64,000 nucleotides of DNA from Janthinobacterium sp. (GCA_003133225.1 PKWL01000061.1:1-64000), one strand, 5' to 3'. Positions 1 through 8,146 are shown, counted from the stretch's first letter. Numbers and translations: made by a program. Notes: generated by a model not told the origin, from the letters alone.

Positions 1-61
1 AGAATTCCTTTTTGGTGGGGGTGAAAGCGCAGGCTGGCGAAGGATAAGTCCGTTGCCATCA

Positions 62-84
62 AAGATGCATTCTATCTACATCGT
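62..84. promoter_or_regulatory. NsrR-like palindrome, distal copy
   Basis: Imperfect 11-1-11 inverted repeat with half-sites AAGATGCATTC and ATCTACATCGT. The left half fits the NsrR half-site as I recall it (AAGATGCATTT-like); the right half is weaker. It lies about 140 bases upstream of nsrR. A third partial motif (ATGCAAGT..ATGCAT) follows at about 92-108. Assignment is by eye. Confidence 0.4.
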
Positions 85-140
85 TTATAACATGCAAGTT
101 AAATGCATATTTACGAGGCATTTACTTCGAACTCCTTATA

Positions 141-163
141 AAGATGTATACTTGATGCATCAT
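141..163. promoter_or_regulatory. NsrR-like palindrome, proximal copy
   Basis: Inverted repeat with half-sites AAGATGTATAC and TGATGCATCAT around one central base. It keeps the GATG-AT core on both sides and lies 60 bases before the nsrR start codon. Autoregulation by NsrR is the simplest reading; binding is inference. Confidence 0.5.
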
Positions 164-222
164 CAATCGATCCTGAACGCGCCATCCGCCTTCATCCGAT
201 CCCCAACGAGATTTTGACAGCC

Positions 223-681
223 ATGAGACTTACGACCTACACCGACTACACGCTGCGCACCTTGATGTACCTGGGCCTGAACCGGGACCGGCTGGCGACG
301 ATCAAGGACATCGCCGAGCTGCACGCCATCTCGAAGAACCATTTGATGAAAGTGGTGCACCAACTGGGGCTGTCAGGCATGGTGGAGACGGTGCGCGGCC
401 GAAATGGCGGGCTTAAGCTAAAAAAAGAGCCTTCGGACATCAATCTCGGTGACGTTGTGCGAAACACAGAGACCGATTTTTACATGGCGGAATGCTTTGA
501 TCGGGAACAAAGTGCTTGCGTCTATGCGCCATCTTGCGCGTTGAAAGGAATTTTGGGTTCCGCCACCATGGCTTATCTCGCTGTGCTCGATGGCGTGACG
601 CTAGCCGATCTTCTAAAAAAAGACGGCGGCAAGCGTGATGCAGGACCAAAGCCGATCCGGCTTCGCCCAAGCATTAGCTGA
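223..681 (+). CDS. nsrR: Rrf2-family nitric-oxide-sensing repressor NsrR
   Basis: This is a cytoplasmic DNA-binding regulator whose Fe-S cluster reacts with NO, releasing repression of NO-detoxification and denitrification genes. The 152-residue product has the Rrf2 winged helix at residues 1-75, with the family start MRLTTYTDY and the wing RGRNGGLKL. Three cluster cysteines sit at C91, C99 and C105 (C-X7-C-X5-C). A TTG lies 9 bases upstream at 214, but the ATG at 223 matches the family N-terminus and is preferred. Two palindromes upstream suggest autoregulation. It is the first gene of the window and precedes a broken hemerythrin gene, another NO-linked family. The Rrf2 relative IscR is excluded because a better IscR/SufR-type gene lies at 42310-42804 beside suf genes. 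Confidence 0.9.
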   Translation: MRLTTYTDYTLRTLMYLGLNRDRLATIKDIAELHAISKNHLMKVVHQLGLSGMVETVRGRNGGLKLKKEPSDINLGDVVRNTETDFYMAECFDREQSACVYAPSCALKGILGSATMAYLAVLDGVTLADLLKKDGGKRDAGPKPIRLRPSIS

Positions 682-719
682 TCACTCAAGGACTTCCTCC
701 TGGCCGCGAGATCCGTTTG

Positions 720-750
720 CCCCCCTTCCCCGCGAGCGGGAAAGGAGGGC
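720..750 (+). terminator. GC-rich hairpin after nsrR
   Basis: CCTTCCCCGC and GCGGGAAAGG form an almost perfect stem (one mismatch) just downstream of the nsrR stop, with flanking CCC/GGG pairs. No run of T follows, so a weak terminator or an RNA-stabilising hairpin are both possible. Confidence 0.4.
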
Positions 751-798
751 GCTAATCCGAATTAAATTTGCACCGACCAACTCAGTAGGGGCCAAAAA

Positions 799-1269
799 AT
801 GTCCCAGGCAATGCTGGAAATGGTGCGTCAGCAGAGCAAATGTGACGATCAGCTCAACCTTAGCGCAGCGCTTTACGTCAAGGCAAAAGCGATGTGCCAC
901 CGGCTGAGTGCAATTTTTGCCGGTTCAGCGAGCAGTTGGATAACCATTTTGCGCTGCCAGAAAATAAACCATTTTCCGCCATTTGAAAAAGCCACCGGCA
1001 TGACCGATGGCCCCACTGTGGTGATGCCCAGCGAACACGTGGAAATCCGCGCGCGGCACGGCGCGGCCGCCATCAAGGCCAACCAGTCCGATCAAGCATT
1101 AGCTGCAATGGATACCTTACATGCGCTAAAACAGCAGCACCGCGTCAAAGAAGAAAACGTACTGTACCCCAGGTGCGAAGGCAGTGCGCCGCAACTGATG
1201 TCCGTGCTGGGATGTGGCCCTTGCAGTGACGCTTTTCCCCTTGCCCCGGGCGCCCACGAGACCAACTAA
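799..1269 (+). pseudogene. Frameshifted hemerythrin-domain protein
   Basis: The downstream half reads as a bacterial hemerythrin: FEKATGMTDGPTVVM, a following EH pair, then HALKQQHRVKEENVLYPRC, whose H..EE..LYP pattern supplies diiron ligands. The middle helix is present but in another frame: at about 911-985 the +2 frame gives FCRFSEQLDNHFALPE, the expected L..HF..E ligand helix, ending in a stop. The opening stretch resembles the first helix but reads out of frame as well. At least two frameshifts therefore separate the parts, and no single frame encodes a complete four-helix bundle. Intact relatives bind O2 or NO at a diiron site and occur beside NnrS-like genes in denitrifiers. The gene sits between nsrR and a membrane protein. 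Sequencing error is the alternative explanation. Confidence 0.7.
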
Positions 1270-1277
1270 ATCCTTCA

Positions 1278-2576
1278 GTGGCAACCTTAAAAATTCTCAA
1301 CTACGAGCTGGCGCCTTCGCCGGCAACGATTTTTGGCTGCCTGTTGCCGGCGCCGTGGCTGGGCATGCTGACCGGTTTGCTGCTGGCATTTGGCCCGTCA
1401 GCCGGTTTCCCGGATCGCTTCGCACCACTGACGCTGGCGCTGACCCATTGCTTGGTGTTGGGCATGTTGGCGCCCATCATGATCGGTGCCGTGTTCCAGT
1501 TGATGCCGGTAGTTGCTGGGCAGAACGTGGCCGGCGCCCGTTTCATCGCTCCTTTTGTGGCACTCGCCTCGGCATTGATCGCGGCGGCTTTGTCGGCCGG
1601 ATTCCTGTTGGGCCAGTCACGCGGATTTATCTTCGCGCTCGGTCTTGCTGGCGCCTTGTATGGTGGCGTGGCGCTGGCATTGGCGCGCACTGGGTGGCGC
1701 GTCAAGGTCATTGACGCCACCACACGCACCTTGCGCTGGATCGCCCTAGCTTTGGCGCTCGTTGTCGGGCTCGGTATCGCACTGGCAGGCCGCTTTGCTG
1801 GCTGGTGGCAAATCGATGTTGCACGCTGGCTGGACTTGCATGTGGCATGGGGCGTCGTGGGCTGGATCGCGACCCTGATTATCGGCGTCGCCTCCACCAC
1901 GGTGCCGATGTTCTGGCAGACGGTGCGACCTTCACCGCGCTGGCAACGCAGTTTGCCCGGCATCATGTGGCTTCCCCTATTCTTGGCCAGCTTGCAAATT
2001 CTTTGGCAGGCGGCACTGCTATGTTCGTGCATGATCGTCGCGACATTTTCTGTGCTTGCATTGCGTGAGCTCGGGCTGGCAAAACGCCGCTTCGATCCTG
2101 CCTGGAGCCTGTGGTTGGCATGTGCGGCTAGCTGGTTGTTGGCGGCGCTGTTAACTGCCGTCTGGTCGCTTTTTGGCAAGCGATTGCCGGCGCCCGTGGC
2201 CCCCATGATACCGTGGTGGATAGGCGTATTGGCACTGGTCGGCGGTGGCGTGTTGCCAGTCAACGCCATGCTGGGCAAGATCGTTCCGTTTTTAGTTTTC
2301 ATGCACCTGCGCCGACAAATTCCTGCCCGCTGTCGCGTCCCCGCCATGCAGGCGGTATTGCCGCCGCAGCGTTTGCAATGGCAGGCAAGGTTAGCGCTGC
2401 TAGCGCTAGCTTTATTGCTGCTGCTGCCGTTGGCGCCAGCGCTCTTTGCCGTTCTGGCGGGGCTAACCTTCGCCGCGGCCCAAGGATTGATGGGGGTGCT
2501 ACTGATCCTCACGCTATTGCGTTACCGCCGCGAGTTGCTCAATCTTGCGTGTGCGAGCAAGCAAGCTAAGACTTAG
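1278..2576 (+). CDS. Polytopic membrane protein, NnrS/heme-copper-oxidase-like, function unknown
   Basis: The product is a 432-residue integral membrane protein with about 12 hydrophobic segments. Histidines lie inside membrane segments: LTHCLVLGMLAPIMIG near residue 57, LDLHVAWGVVGWIAT near 187, and FLVFMHLRR near 338. The pattern of helix-embedded His next to G and Q-L-M-P-V resembles heme-copper oxidase subunit I and NnrS-like proteins found near denitrification genes; a heme- or copper-linked role in NO tolerance is inference. The start is GTG at 1278, 8 bases after the broken hemerythrin gene, with no strong ribosome site, so translation may originally have been coupled to the hemerythrin gene. 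If so, decay of the upstream gene may affect expression. I do not recognise a specific gene name. Confidence 0.65.
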   Translation: MATLKILNYELAPSPATIFGCLLPAPWLGMLTGLLLAFGPSAGFPDRFAPLTLALTHCLVLGMLAPIMIGAVFQLMPVVAGQNVAGARFIAPFVALASALIAAALSAGFLLGQSRGFIFALGLAGALYGGVALALARTGWRVKVIDATTRTLRWIALALALVVGLGIALAGRFAGWWQIDVARWLDLHVAWGVVGWIATLIIGVASTTVPMFWQTVRPSPRWQRSLPGIMWLPLFLASLQILWQAALLCSCMIVATFSVLALRELGLAKRRFDPAWSLWLACAASWLLAALLTAVWSLFGKRLPAPVAPMIPWWIGVLALVGGGVLPVNAMLGKIVPFLVFMHLRRQIPARCRVPAMQAVLPPQRLQWQARLALLALALLLLLPLAPALFAVLAGLTFAAAQGLMGVLLILTLLRYRRELLNLACASKQAKT

Positions 2577-2658
2577 CCGAAATTATCGCCCCCGTGCGCC
2601 GCCACAGCCTCGTTGGGCAACAGGTTGCCACATCATTTTTTCGGTTAGACGTGTCCCG

Positions 2659-3198
2659 TTACCTAGCGCTCGGCCTTTTCCCGAGTTTGCGCTGTAGTGT
2701 TCGCCTATGCATATTTAGGGCCCTGGCAGTTGACGAGATATTGCCCTGGTGCTCGGATAGCACCCGCTGAATATGCTCCCATTCGAGGCGATCCACAGTG
2801 AACGGGGCCGCGTTATTGTCCGCTTGAGGAGAGGCTATGGCAGTCGGTTCACAATGCAGCGCGGACAAAATAGAATCAATATTGACCGGTTTAGACAAGT
2901 AATCGTCGGCGCCCAATTTCATCGCCTGAACGGTGGTTGCGATACTGGCGTAGCCAGTTAGAATCAGCATGCTCACGTGGGGCAATGCTTGCCGCAACGG
3001 TGCAATCCACTGCAGTCCGGAATCGTTTGCCAGATGCAGATCGATGGTGACATACTGAAACGGCGTTTGGGTTGCCGCCTGCACCGCATCGGCGCCGCTA
3101 TGCACGACGGTGGGAGCGAAACCACGACGAATCAGCGAGCGCGCTAAGGTGGCCGCGAATACCTCGTTGTCATCAAGAATCAGGAAGCGTGGTTTCAT
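2659..3198 (-). CDS. regA: Redox response regulator RegA/PrrA/ActR family
   Basis: This 179-residue regulator has a receiver domain at residues 1-115 (acidic LDD near the N-terminus, phosphoacceptor Asp in YVTIDLHLANDSG, conserved Lys in DDYLSKPV). A short linker leads to a Fis-type helix-turn-helix at the C-terminus (GNISSTARALNMHRRTLQRK), the hallmark of RegA/PrrA/ActR. It is phosphorylated by the RegB kinase under reducing conditions and controls respiration, denitrification and carbon metabolism. The ATG at 3198 overlaps the regB stop as ATGA, showing translational coupling; a longer reading upstream would only run into regB. Its box-like target lies in the promoter shared by regB and the divergent outer-membrane gene. 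Confidence 0.9.
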   Translation of the reverse strand: MKPRFLILDDNEVFAATLARSLIRRGFAPTVVHSGADAVQAATQTPFQYVTIDLHLANDSGLQWIAPLRQALPHVSMLILTGYASIATTVQAMKLGADDYLSKPVNIDSILSALHCEPTAIASPQADNNAAPFTVDRLEWEHIQRVLSEHQGNISSTARALNMHRRTLQRKLGKRPSAR

Positions 3199-4457
3199 GC
3201 GCCGACCGGGATGGTAAGTGTGGCTTTGGTGCCGCGTGGATCGCGCGATGCGAGGTTGATGCTTGCGCCTATCTGGCGCGCCGTAGCAAAGGCCAGAAGC
3301 AGCCCAATTCCGCGACCGCAAGAACTACTTTCTACCTGTTGATAACCGAGGCGGACCAGCAAGTCGGGCGCAATGCCCGGTCCGCTGTCGATCACTTGAA
3401 TAATGGCGTTGCGATCATCGAAATGCAGGGAAAGTTGGATCGTGGCGTTGGTAAAAGAGACTGCTTGCGCCGCGTTGTCTAGCAAAGTCATCAGGATCTG
3501 CCCGAGCGGCAGAGATGTATTGATCAAGGCATTGTTGGGCTCGAGTGACAGTTCAATCCGCGAGGCTGGATAGCGTACACGCCATTCCTCAATAAATTGA
3601 GCTAACCATGCTGTGACGGGAACGGCAAGGTTCGTTCCGGGTGGGTTGCAGGCATGCGCTCCCATACGATCCAGTGCCGTTTTACAAAGCGCAATTTGCG
3701 CTTCGATAGTGGCGAATTCTTCACGGTAAGCCGTAAGGGCAAAGTCGTTACGGGCTTCGCGCAACAGTTCTCCTCCGATAATCGCAATGGTTGATAGCGG
3801 CGTACCCATTTCGTGCGCGGCGTTCGCGGCCTGCATCCCCAGTGCGATCAATCGCTCATTCTCCATATGCTGCTCGCGCGCCCTGGCAAGTTGCGCATCG
3901 CGCTGGCGCACAGTGCGCGATAGACGGGCGACAAACCAAGTGATGAGCATGGCTGAGATGAAAAAGTTTGCCCACATACCTGCCAAATGATAACCAATTG
4001 CGCGACTTGGGTCATGGATGTGGAGCGACACATAAAATTTCGTTAGCAGCGAGTAAGCAACAATGGCCAAGCTGGTGAGGGACAGCGCATAGCGCCACGG
4101 CAAAAGCGCTGCGGCTACGGCCAGTGCAGGCAAATAGAAAGAAACAAAAGGATTGGTGGCGCCGCCCGAAAAATACAGTAAAGCGGACAACGCTGCGACA
4201 TCTGCCAGCAACTGAGCAAACAGTTCATGGTCGCTGGCGGGTCGCAAGTAACGCATACGGCGCCAGGTCCAGACATTGAATGCGGCTAGTAGCGCCATAA
4301 CAGCCAACAAGGGCGGTAGCCGCAAACCTGCGCCAAGAGAGAACTGGGCCAGGGCTAGGGCCAGCAATTGGCCGAGCAAGACGATGACGCGCATCAGCAC
4401 GATCGTGCGCAGCGTTTCATGTTGCGGCAATACCTTGAGGGAAGTTGAAAAAAACAT
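3195..4457 (-). CDS. regB: Redox sensor histidine kinase RegB/PrrB family
   Basis: This 420-residue membrane kinase has six predicted transmembrane segments in the first ~190 residues. The quinone-sensing heptapeptide GGATNPF lies at the start of a membrane segment. The phospho-His box AAHEMGTPLSTIA, an N box (LLDNAAQA) and GPGI and GRGIGL ATP-binding motifs follow. RegB senses the ubiquinone pool through GGxxNPF and through a redox Cys near the H box; here CKTALDRMGAHACN follows the H box, which is compatible. A TTG start at 4463 is possible, but the ATG at 4457 is the natural choice. It is the first gene of a two-gene operon with regA and is divergent from the outer-membrane protein at 4631. 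Confidence 0.9.
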   Translation of the reverse strand: MFFSTSLKVLPQHETLRTIVLMRVIVLLGQLLALALAQFSLGAGLRLPPLLAVMALLAAFNVWTWRRMRYLRPASDHELFAQLLADVAALSALLYFSGGATNPFVSFYLPALAVAAALLPWRYALSLTSLAIVAYSLLTKFYVSLHIHDPSRAIGYHLAGMWANFFISAMLITWFVARLSRTVRQRDAQLARAREQHMENERLIALGMQAANAAHEMGTPLSTIAIIGGELLREARNDFALTAYREEFATIEAQIALCKTALDRMGAHACNPPGTNLAVPVTAWLAQFIEEWRVRYPASRIELSLEPNNALINTSLPLGQILMTLLDNAAQAVSFTNATIQLSLHFDDRNAIIQVIDSGPGIAPDLLVRLGYQQVESSSCGRGIGLLLAFATARQIGASINLASRDPRGTKATLTIPVGA

Positions 4458-4509
4458 GTACAAATTATAGCGAAATGGCGTCTTTCAAATGGAGCAATAA
4501 CGCTCAAGT

Positions 4510-4524
4510 GCGACAATTTGCCGC
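4510..4524. promoter_or_regulatory. RegA/RegR-type operator
   Basis: The sequence GCGACAATTTGCCGC matches the RegR box consensus as I remember it from Bradyrhizobium (GNGRCRTTNNGNCGC) at all but one specified base. It lies between the divergent regB (start 4457) and outer-membrane (start 4631) genes. Autoregulation and control of the neighbour are inferred. Confidence 0.45.
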
Positions 4525-4630
4525 ATGGTTTCCGAAAAATATTTGGATTAGAATCGATGCAGGCTAAATTCTAGCATCACGAGGCGGCGCCGCTTATTTT
4601 AAAACTGCGCGGGCAAACTTCCGGATAGAA

Positions 4631-5686
4631 ATGAAAATGAATTCAATCATGCGCACTGCCATGGCAGGCGTACTTTGTGCCACTTCTTTTTATGCTTCGG
4701 CCTGCGCCACCTGCGGCTGTTCTCTATCCTCCGACGCCGCCATGGGCTATTCAGCCACAACTGGTTGGCGCGTGAGCCTCGAGTACGACTACCTGAACCA
4801 AGACCAGTTGCGTTTTGGCTCGAGCAGCATTTCGCCTGCGCGGGTCGCACAGATCAACAACGCGGGCGGCAACCAAGAAGTGGAACGCGACACGATTAGC
4901 CGTTACACCAACTTAAGCTTGAGCTACACGGCCACCCCAAACTGGAATTTCAAGCTGCTGCTGCCTTACATCGACCGCAGCCATACCACCTATGGCGCCG
5001 CGAGTAATCCACTCACGCCCGACCAGATCAGCGGCGCTACCGCGAGCGGCCTGGGAGACGTCAAATTCATCACCAGCTTTCAAGGTCTACTCGCAACCCA
5101 CAACCTTGGGCTTCAGCTGGGAATTAAGCTACCCACTGGCAATTATGGGGGCCCGAATGCGAACGGCACCGGAATCGTCGGGCGCAACCCCGTCGCCTTC
5201 GCCACGGGGCCGAACGCGCAAAACCCGTCGCCAGGCAATCTGCTCGACACCAGTTTGAATCCCGGCACCGGCAGCACCGACCTCATTGTCGGCGCCTACT
5301 ATTATCAGCCGGTAAGCCAGAATTTCGACGCCTTCGTTAACGGCCAATTCCAGGCCGCTGTTTCGGAAAAACTTGACCAGGGCGGTGCCAACTATCGCCC
5401 CGGCAACCAAGCCACCTTGAGCTTCGGCCTGCGCTACGAGGTCAATCCCGACATCGTGCCGCAACTGCAGGTCAACGTCAGCCGCAAAGGCCGTGACCAG
5501 GGCGCGCTTGCCGACATCACCGACACAGCCGGAACGGCTGCCTATCTAAGCCCTGGGATAACCGTGAACGTCGGACCTAAGCTGCAACTGTATGGTTTCA
5601 TCCAACTCCCCATTTACAGCAAGCTAGATGGCTATCAACTTTTTCCGCACTGGACGGCGACGACCGGCCTCAGCTACGCATTTTGA
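4631..5686 (+). CDS. Putative outer-membrane beta-barrel protein with an N-terminal CATCGC motif
   Basis: The 351-residue product begins with a signal sequence ending in ASA near residue 24, so the mature protein would start with the cysteine-rich CATCGC motif (C25, C28, C30). The rest consists of alternating amphipathic strands rich in aromatic residues (LSLEYDYL, LSLSYTATPNWNFKLLLPY, LSFGLRYEV) and ends in LSYAF with a terminal Phe, as in outer-membrane barrels. Barrel and location are inferred. The Cys cluster at the exposed N-terminus could bind metal or form disulfides. The thioredoxin-like gene begins 7 bases downstream, so the two are almost certainly co-transcribed and the thioredoxin may act on these cysteines. 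A RegA-type box lies upstream. A lipoprotein is the alternative reading of the N-terminus. Confidence 0.65.
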   Translation: MKMNSIMRTAMAGVLCATSFYASACATCGCSLSSDAAMGYSATTGWRVSLEYDYLNQDQLRFGSSSISPARVAQINNAGGNQEVERDTISRYTNLSLSYTATPNWNFKLLLPYIDRSHTTYGAASNPLTPDQISGATASGLGDVKFITSFQGLLATHNLGLQLGIKLPTGNYGGPNANGTGIVGRNPVAFATGPNAQNPSPGNLLDTSLNPGTGSTDLIVGAYYYQPVSQNFDAFVNGQFQAAVSEKLDQGGANYRPGNQATLSFGLRYEVNPDIVPQLQVNVSRKGRDQGALADITDTAGTAAYLSPGITVNVGPKLQLYGFIQLPIYSKLDGYQLFPHWTATTGLSYAF

Positions 5687-5693
5687 CCTACCA

Positions 5694-6329
5694 ATGATGG
5701 CAATATCACCCATGGATGGCAAAGCATTCACCCCAAGCAAATCGGCACCGGCTGACCAATATGTCGGCCAAACCGACGTGCAAAAGTCTAGAACGCCTTT
5801 CGCTCCGCAGCGCCGCGCCTTGCTTCGGAGCGCGCTCGGCCTGGGCGTCATGGTCGCCGGCGGCCTGCTCACTCGCCACGCGCGGGCAGGCGAGTTGACG
5901 CTGGGTCATCCGGCACCGCCGTTGGTACTGCATACCATCGACGGAAAAAACATTGCAACGCGCGATTTGGTGGGCCAAGTCGTGATCGCAACCTTTTGGG
6001 CCACTTGGTGCGAACCTTGCCATGCGGAGATGCTGCTGCTGTCTGACTATGCTGCGCGCCGCGCACGAGACGGTCTGAAGGTGCTTGGTTTTAGTCTCGA
6101 CACGCCGGAAAATCTGCCTCAGGTTCGCACTATGGCTGCCAAACTGAGCTTTCCGGTAGGGTTGCTCGGTAGTCCGTGGGCCGGTGACTACGGCCGTATC
6201 TGGCGCTGTCCGGTAAGCTTCGTCATTGATCGCAAGGGCTGTCTTGCCGATAACGGATGGGATGACGCCCAACCCGCTTGGACCAAGGAGCGGCTGCAAC
6301 GCGTGGTGGAACCATTGCTGGCGGGCTGA
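5694..6329 (+). CDS. TAT-exported TlpA/ResA-like thioredoxin
   Basis: This 211-residue protein has an unusually long leader with a twin-arginine motif (QRRALLRSALGLG, Arg40-Arg41) and a hydrophobic stretch ending in ARA near residue 65. A thioredoxin fold of the AhpC/TSA-TlpA type follows, with active site WCEPC at residues 105-109 and a cis-Pro region in the segment RCPVSFVIDRKG. Such proteins reduce periplasmic disulfides for cytochrome c or copper-centre assembly. It starts 7 bases after the CATCGC outer-membrane gene, giving a likely operon and substrate pairing. The two tandem ATG codons at 5694 and 5697 are both usable. Convergent with apbE downstream. Confidence 0.8.
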   Translation: MMAISPMDGKAFTPSKSAPADQYVGQTDVQKSRTPFAPQRRALLRSALGLGVMVAGGLLTRHARAGELTLGHPAPPLVLHTIDGKNIATRDLVGQVVIATFWATWCEPCHAEMLLLSDYAARRARDGLKVLGFSLDTPENLPQVRTMAAKLSFPVGLLGSPWAGDYGRIWRCPVSFVIDRKGCLADNGWDDAQPAWTKERLQRVVEPLLAG

Positions 6330-6443
6330 GGGACGCTTTCTCCGCACATGGGTGGATAGCTGCCCGCCACAATGTCATCGAGAAAACGTAGGCGAGTCAA
6401 GACTGTTTTAATAACCTCATTTACGGCAATTTAATGGGGCAAT

Positions 6444-7484
6444 TTAATGCGAAACCGTCCCTTCACCTAGCGCCAGACGGTCGCGCATCGCATGCGTCAT
6501 CTCGACGTTGTGATCGGCATCGACCAAAAACACCTCGTTTAAGCCTAGCTGCTGCGCCATCACTCTCCAGTGCGCAGGGCCGCTGATGAAAAGCGGCTTC
6601 GAGTTCCCGTCGGAGCGCAAGCCCGCATCATTGCCACCGGACGTGATGATGGTGACCGATGCCACCAGATCGATCGTTTCCCCGGAGCGGGGATCGATGA
6701 TGTGTGGATGACGTTTTCCGCCTTTCATAAAATAGCGTTCATAGTCACCGCTCGTGCCAATCGCTTCATTGTCATGCAAGGCCAGGGCCGCCATCGTTCC
6801 CTCGCCGCGCGGATCGCGTATTCCGACTTTCCACGGCCGCGCCCCCGGCTGGCCGATGGCGAGAATATTGCCTCCGACATTGACAAGTGCCGCCCTCACA
6901 TGTGCATCGCGCAAAATGCGAGCCGCACGGTCGAGCGCATACCCTTTCGCGTAGCCGCCCAGATCGATCATGACAGCCTTGTTGCGACTTGAGATCATGG
7001 TGCCGTCATAGCGCAGGTCGGATAGGCGCGGGTTGGCATCGACCCAGCGCAAGATTTCTTCCCGCGATGGTCCGTGCGGGGTGATGTCGCTGCTCTGAAA
7101 GCCCCACAGCCGGATCAAATGACCGATCGCCGGGTTAAACAAGTTGTCCGAACGCTCAGCTAGCAATGTCGCCGACTTGAGAAGGTCGACCATTTCAATA
7201 TCGGCCTGGAACGGCTCGCCGCGCGCAATGCTGTCGTTTAATGCGGTCAACATGCTCGGTTGCCACGCGTGAAATTTGTGATGCAGACGATCGAATTCGT
7301 TCAATACGCTGGCACTGAGCGCATTCGCTCTTTCTTGCGACTCGCCATAAATGCTGACCTCAACGACAGTGCCGAACACATGACCTTGGGTCCGATAAGT
7401 AGTGTCATTGCCAGTACAACCCGACAACAGCAATTGCAACAACAAGAGTGCTGTCAAAAAGAAACTTGCTCTACCTGATAGCAT
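6444..7484 (-). CDS. apbE: FAD:protein FMN transferase, NosX-like lipoprotein
   Basis: The enzyme covalently attaches FMN to a threonine of flavoproteins in the periplasm using FAD. The 346-residue product has a lipobox LLLSGC (Cys23), then the ApbE domain with DLGGYAKGYALDRA, NVGGNI, GTSGDYERYF and HPHIIDPRSG motifs that bind FAD and magnesium. In nos clusters this protein (NosX) flavinylates NosR, and a NosR with an SGATVTA flavinylation motif is encoded in the same run at 12410-14629. It is the last gene of the minus-strand nos operon and is separated from the cytochrome gene by a hairpin at 7539-7582. The start at 7484 gives a good signal peptide. Confidence 0.92.
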   Translation of the reverse strand: MLSGRASFFLTALLLLQLLLSGCTGNDTTYRTQGHVFGTVVEVSIYGESQERANALSASVLNEFDRLHHKFHAWQPSMLTALNDSIARGEPFQADIEMVDLLKSATLLAERSDNLFNPAIGHLIRLWGFQSSDITPHGPSREEILRWVDANPRLSDLRYDGTMISSRNKAVMIDLGGYAKGYALDRAARILRDAHVRAALVNVGGNILAIGQPGARPWKVGIRDPRGEGTMAALALHDNEAIGTSGDYERYFMKGGKRHPHIIDPRSGETIDLVASVTIITSGGNDAGLRSDGNSKPLFISGPAHWRVMAQQLGLNEVFLVDADHNVEMTHAMRDRLALGEGTVSH

Positions 7485-7538
7485 GATGGCGCCGCCTCGA
7501 TTCTCTCTTTAAGATGTTTCATTGTTTCCCGTTATGGT

Positions 7539-7582
7539 GCAGTGTCGATCAGCTGGCCTATGGCGAGCCTGATCGACACTGC
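7539..7582. repeat. Perfect 14-bp inverted repeat between the cytochrome and apbE genes
   Basis: GCAGTGTCGATCAG (7539-7552) and CTGATCGACACTGC (7569-7582) are exact reverse complements separated by 16 bases. No T-run follows on either strand, so it may be an RNA processing or stabilising hairpin, or an attenuator between the two genes. Confidence 0.75.
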
Positions 7583-7589
7583 GGCCAGA

Positions 7590-8027
7590 TCAGCTCCCTT
7601 TGCTGACCATATAATCGACCGCGGCCTTGACATCGTCGTCCTTCAGCATGGCATTGCCACCCCGTGGCGGCATCATCTTGAAACCATTCATCGCATCGTT
7701 ATAGAGAACATCTTTTCCCTTCGCAATACGCGGCTGCCATGCTGTCTTGTCAGCAAATTTGGGCGCACCTAGCACGCCGGCGCCATGGCAGGTGACACAC
7801 GTGACTGCAAAAATCTTCTCGCCCTTGGCCAAGTCGGCCGCGCTGACCGGTGCTAAGGCGGCAGTGGGGGCGGGTGCAGGTGCCGCTGCGGGCGCGACGG
7901 CGGTGGCCGCTGGAACGATGGCGGACGTGTTGGCGCTCGCGGGAACGGATTCCGTGGCCGAATTTTTTTGGCCGCATGCAGCTAGAGCAGCAACGATCAG
8001 GAGTGCTAATAGAGAGTTGGTTTTCAT
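7590..8027 (-). CDS. Class I c-type cytochrome, c5-like lipoprotein
   Basis: This 145-residue protein carries a lipobox (LAAC, Cys18), an Ala/Pro-rich flexible linker at residues 25-62, and one cytochrome c domain. The heme site is CVTCH at residues 77-81, and a likely axial Met lies in GFKMMPPRGG. The size, CHGAG and MMPPRGG features resemble cytochrome c5. Anchored in the periplasm, it could donate electrons to NosZ, because it lies in the nos operon between an unknown gene and apbE. The linker would let the heme domain reach its partner. That role comes from context, not from a specific motif. Confidence 0.85.
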   Translation of the reverse strand: MKTNSLLALLIVAALAACGQKNSATESVPASANTSAIVPAATAVAPAAAPAPAPTAALAPVSAADLAKGEKIFAVTCVTCHGAGVLGAPKFADKTAWQPRIAKGKDVLYNDAMNGFKMMPPRGGNAMLKDDDVKAAVDYMVSKGS

Positions 8028-8146
8028 GAATTTGCTTTCAAATTAAATAAAAATTGCTTGCTTCCCCGGTAGGGCGCAGCAGGGTGGTGTCTGGCAGTCA
8101 ACGCGGCAAGTTGTTTCCACTGCGCTTCACGGCCGAACAAATAGGT

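Noticed and set aside
1301-2512. 403-codon open frame antisense to the membrane protein
   Set aside because: Ser/Pro/Ala/Arg-rich shadow of the plus-strand gene with no domain or ribosome site.
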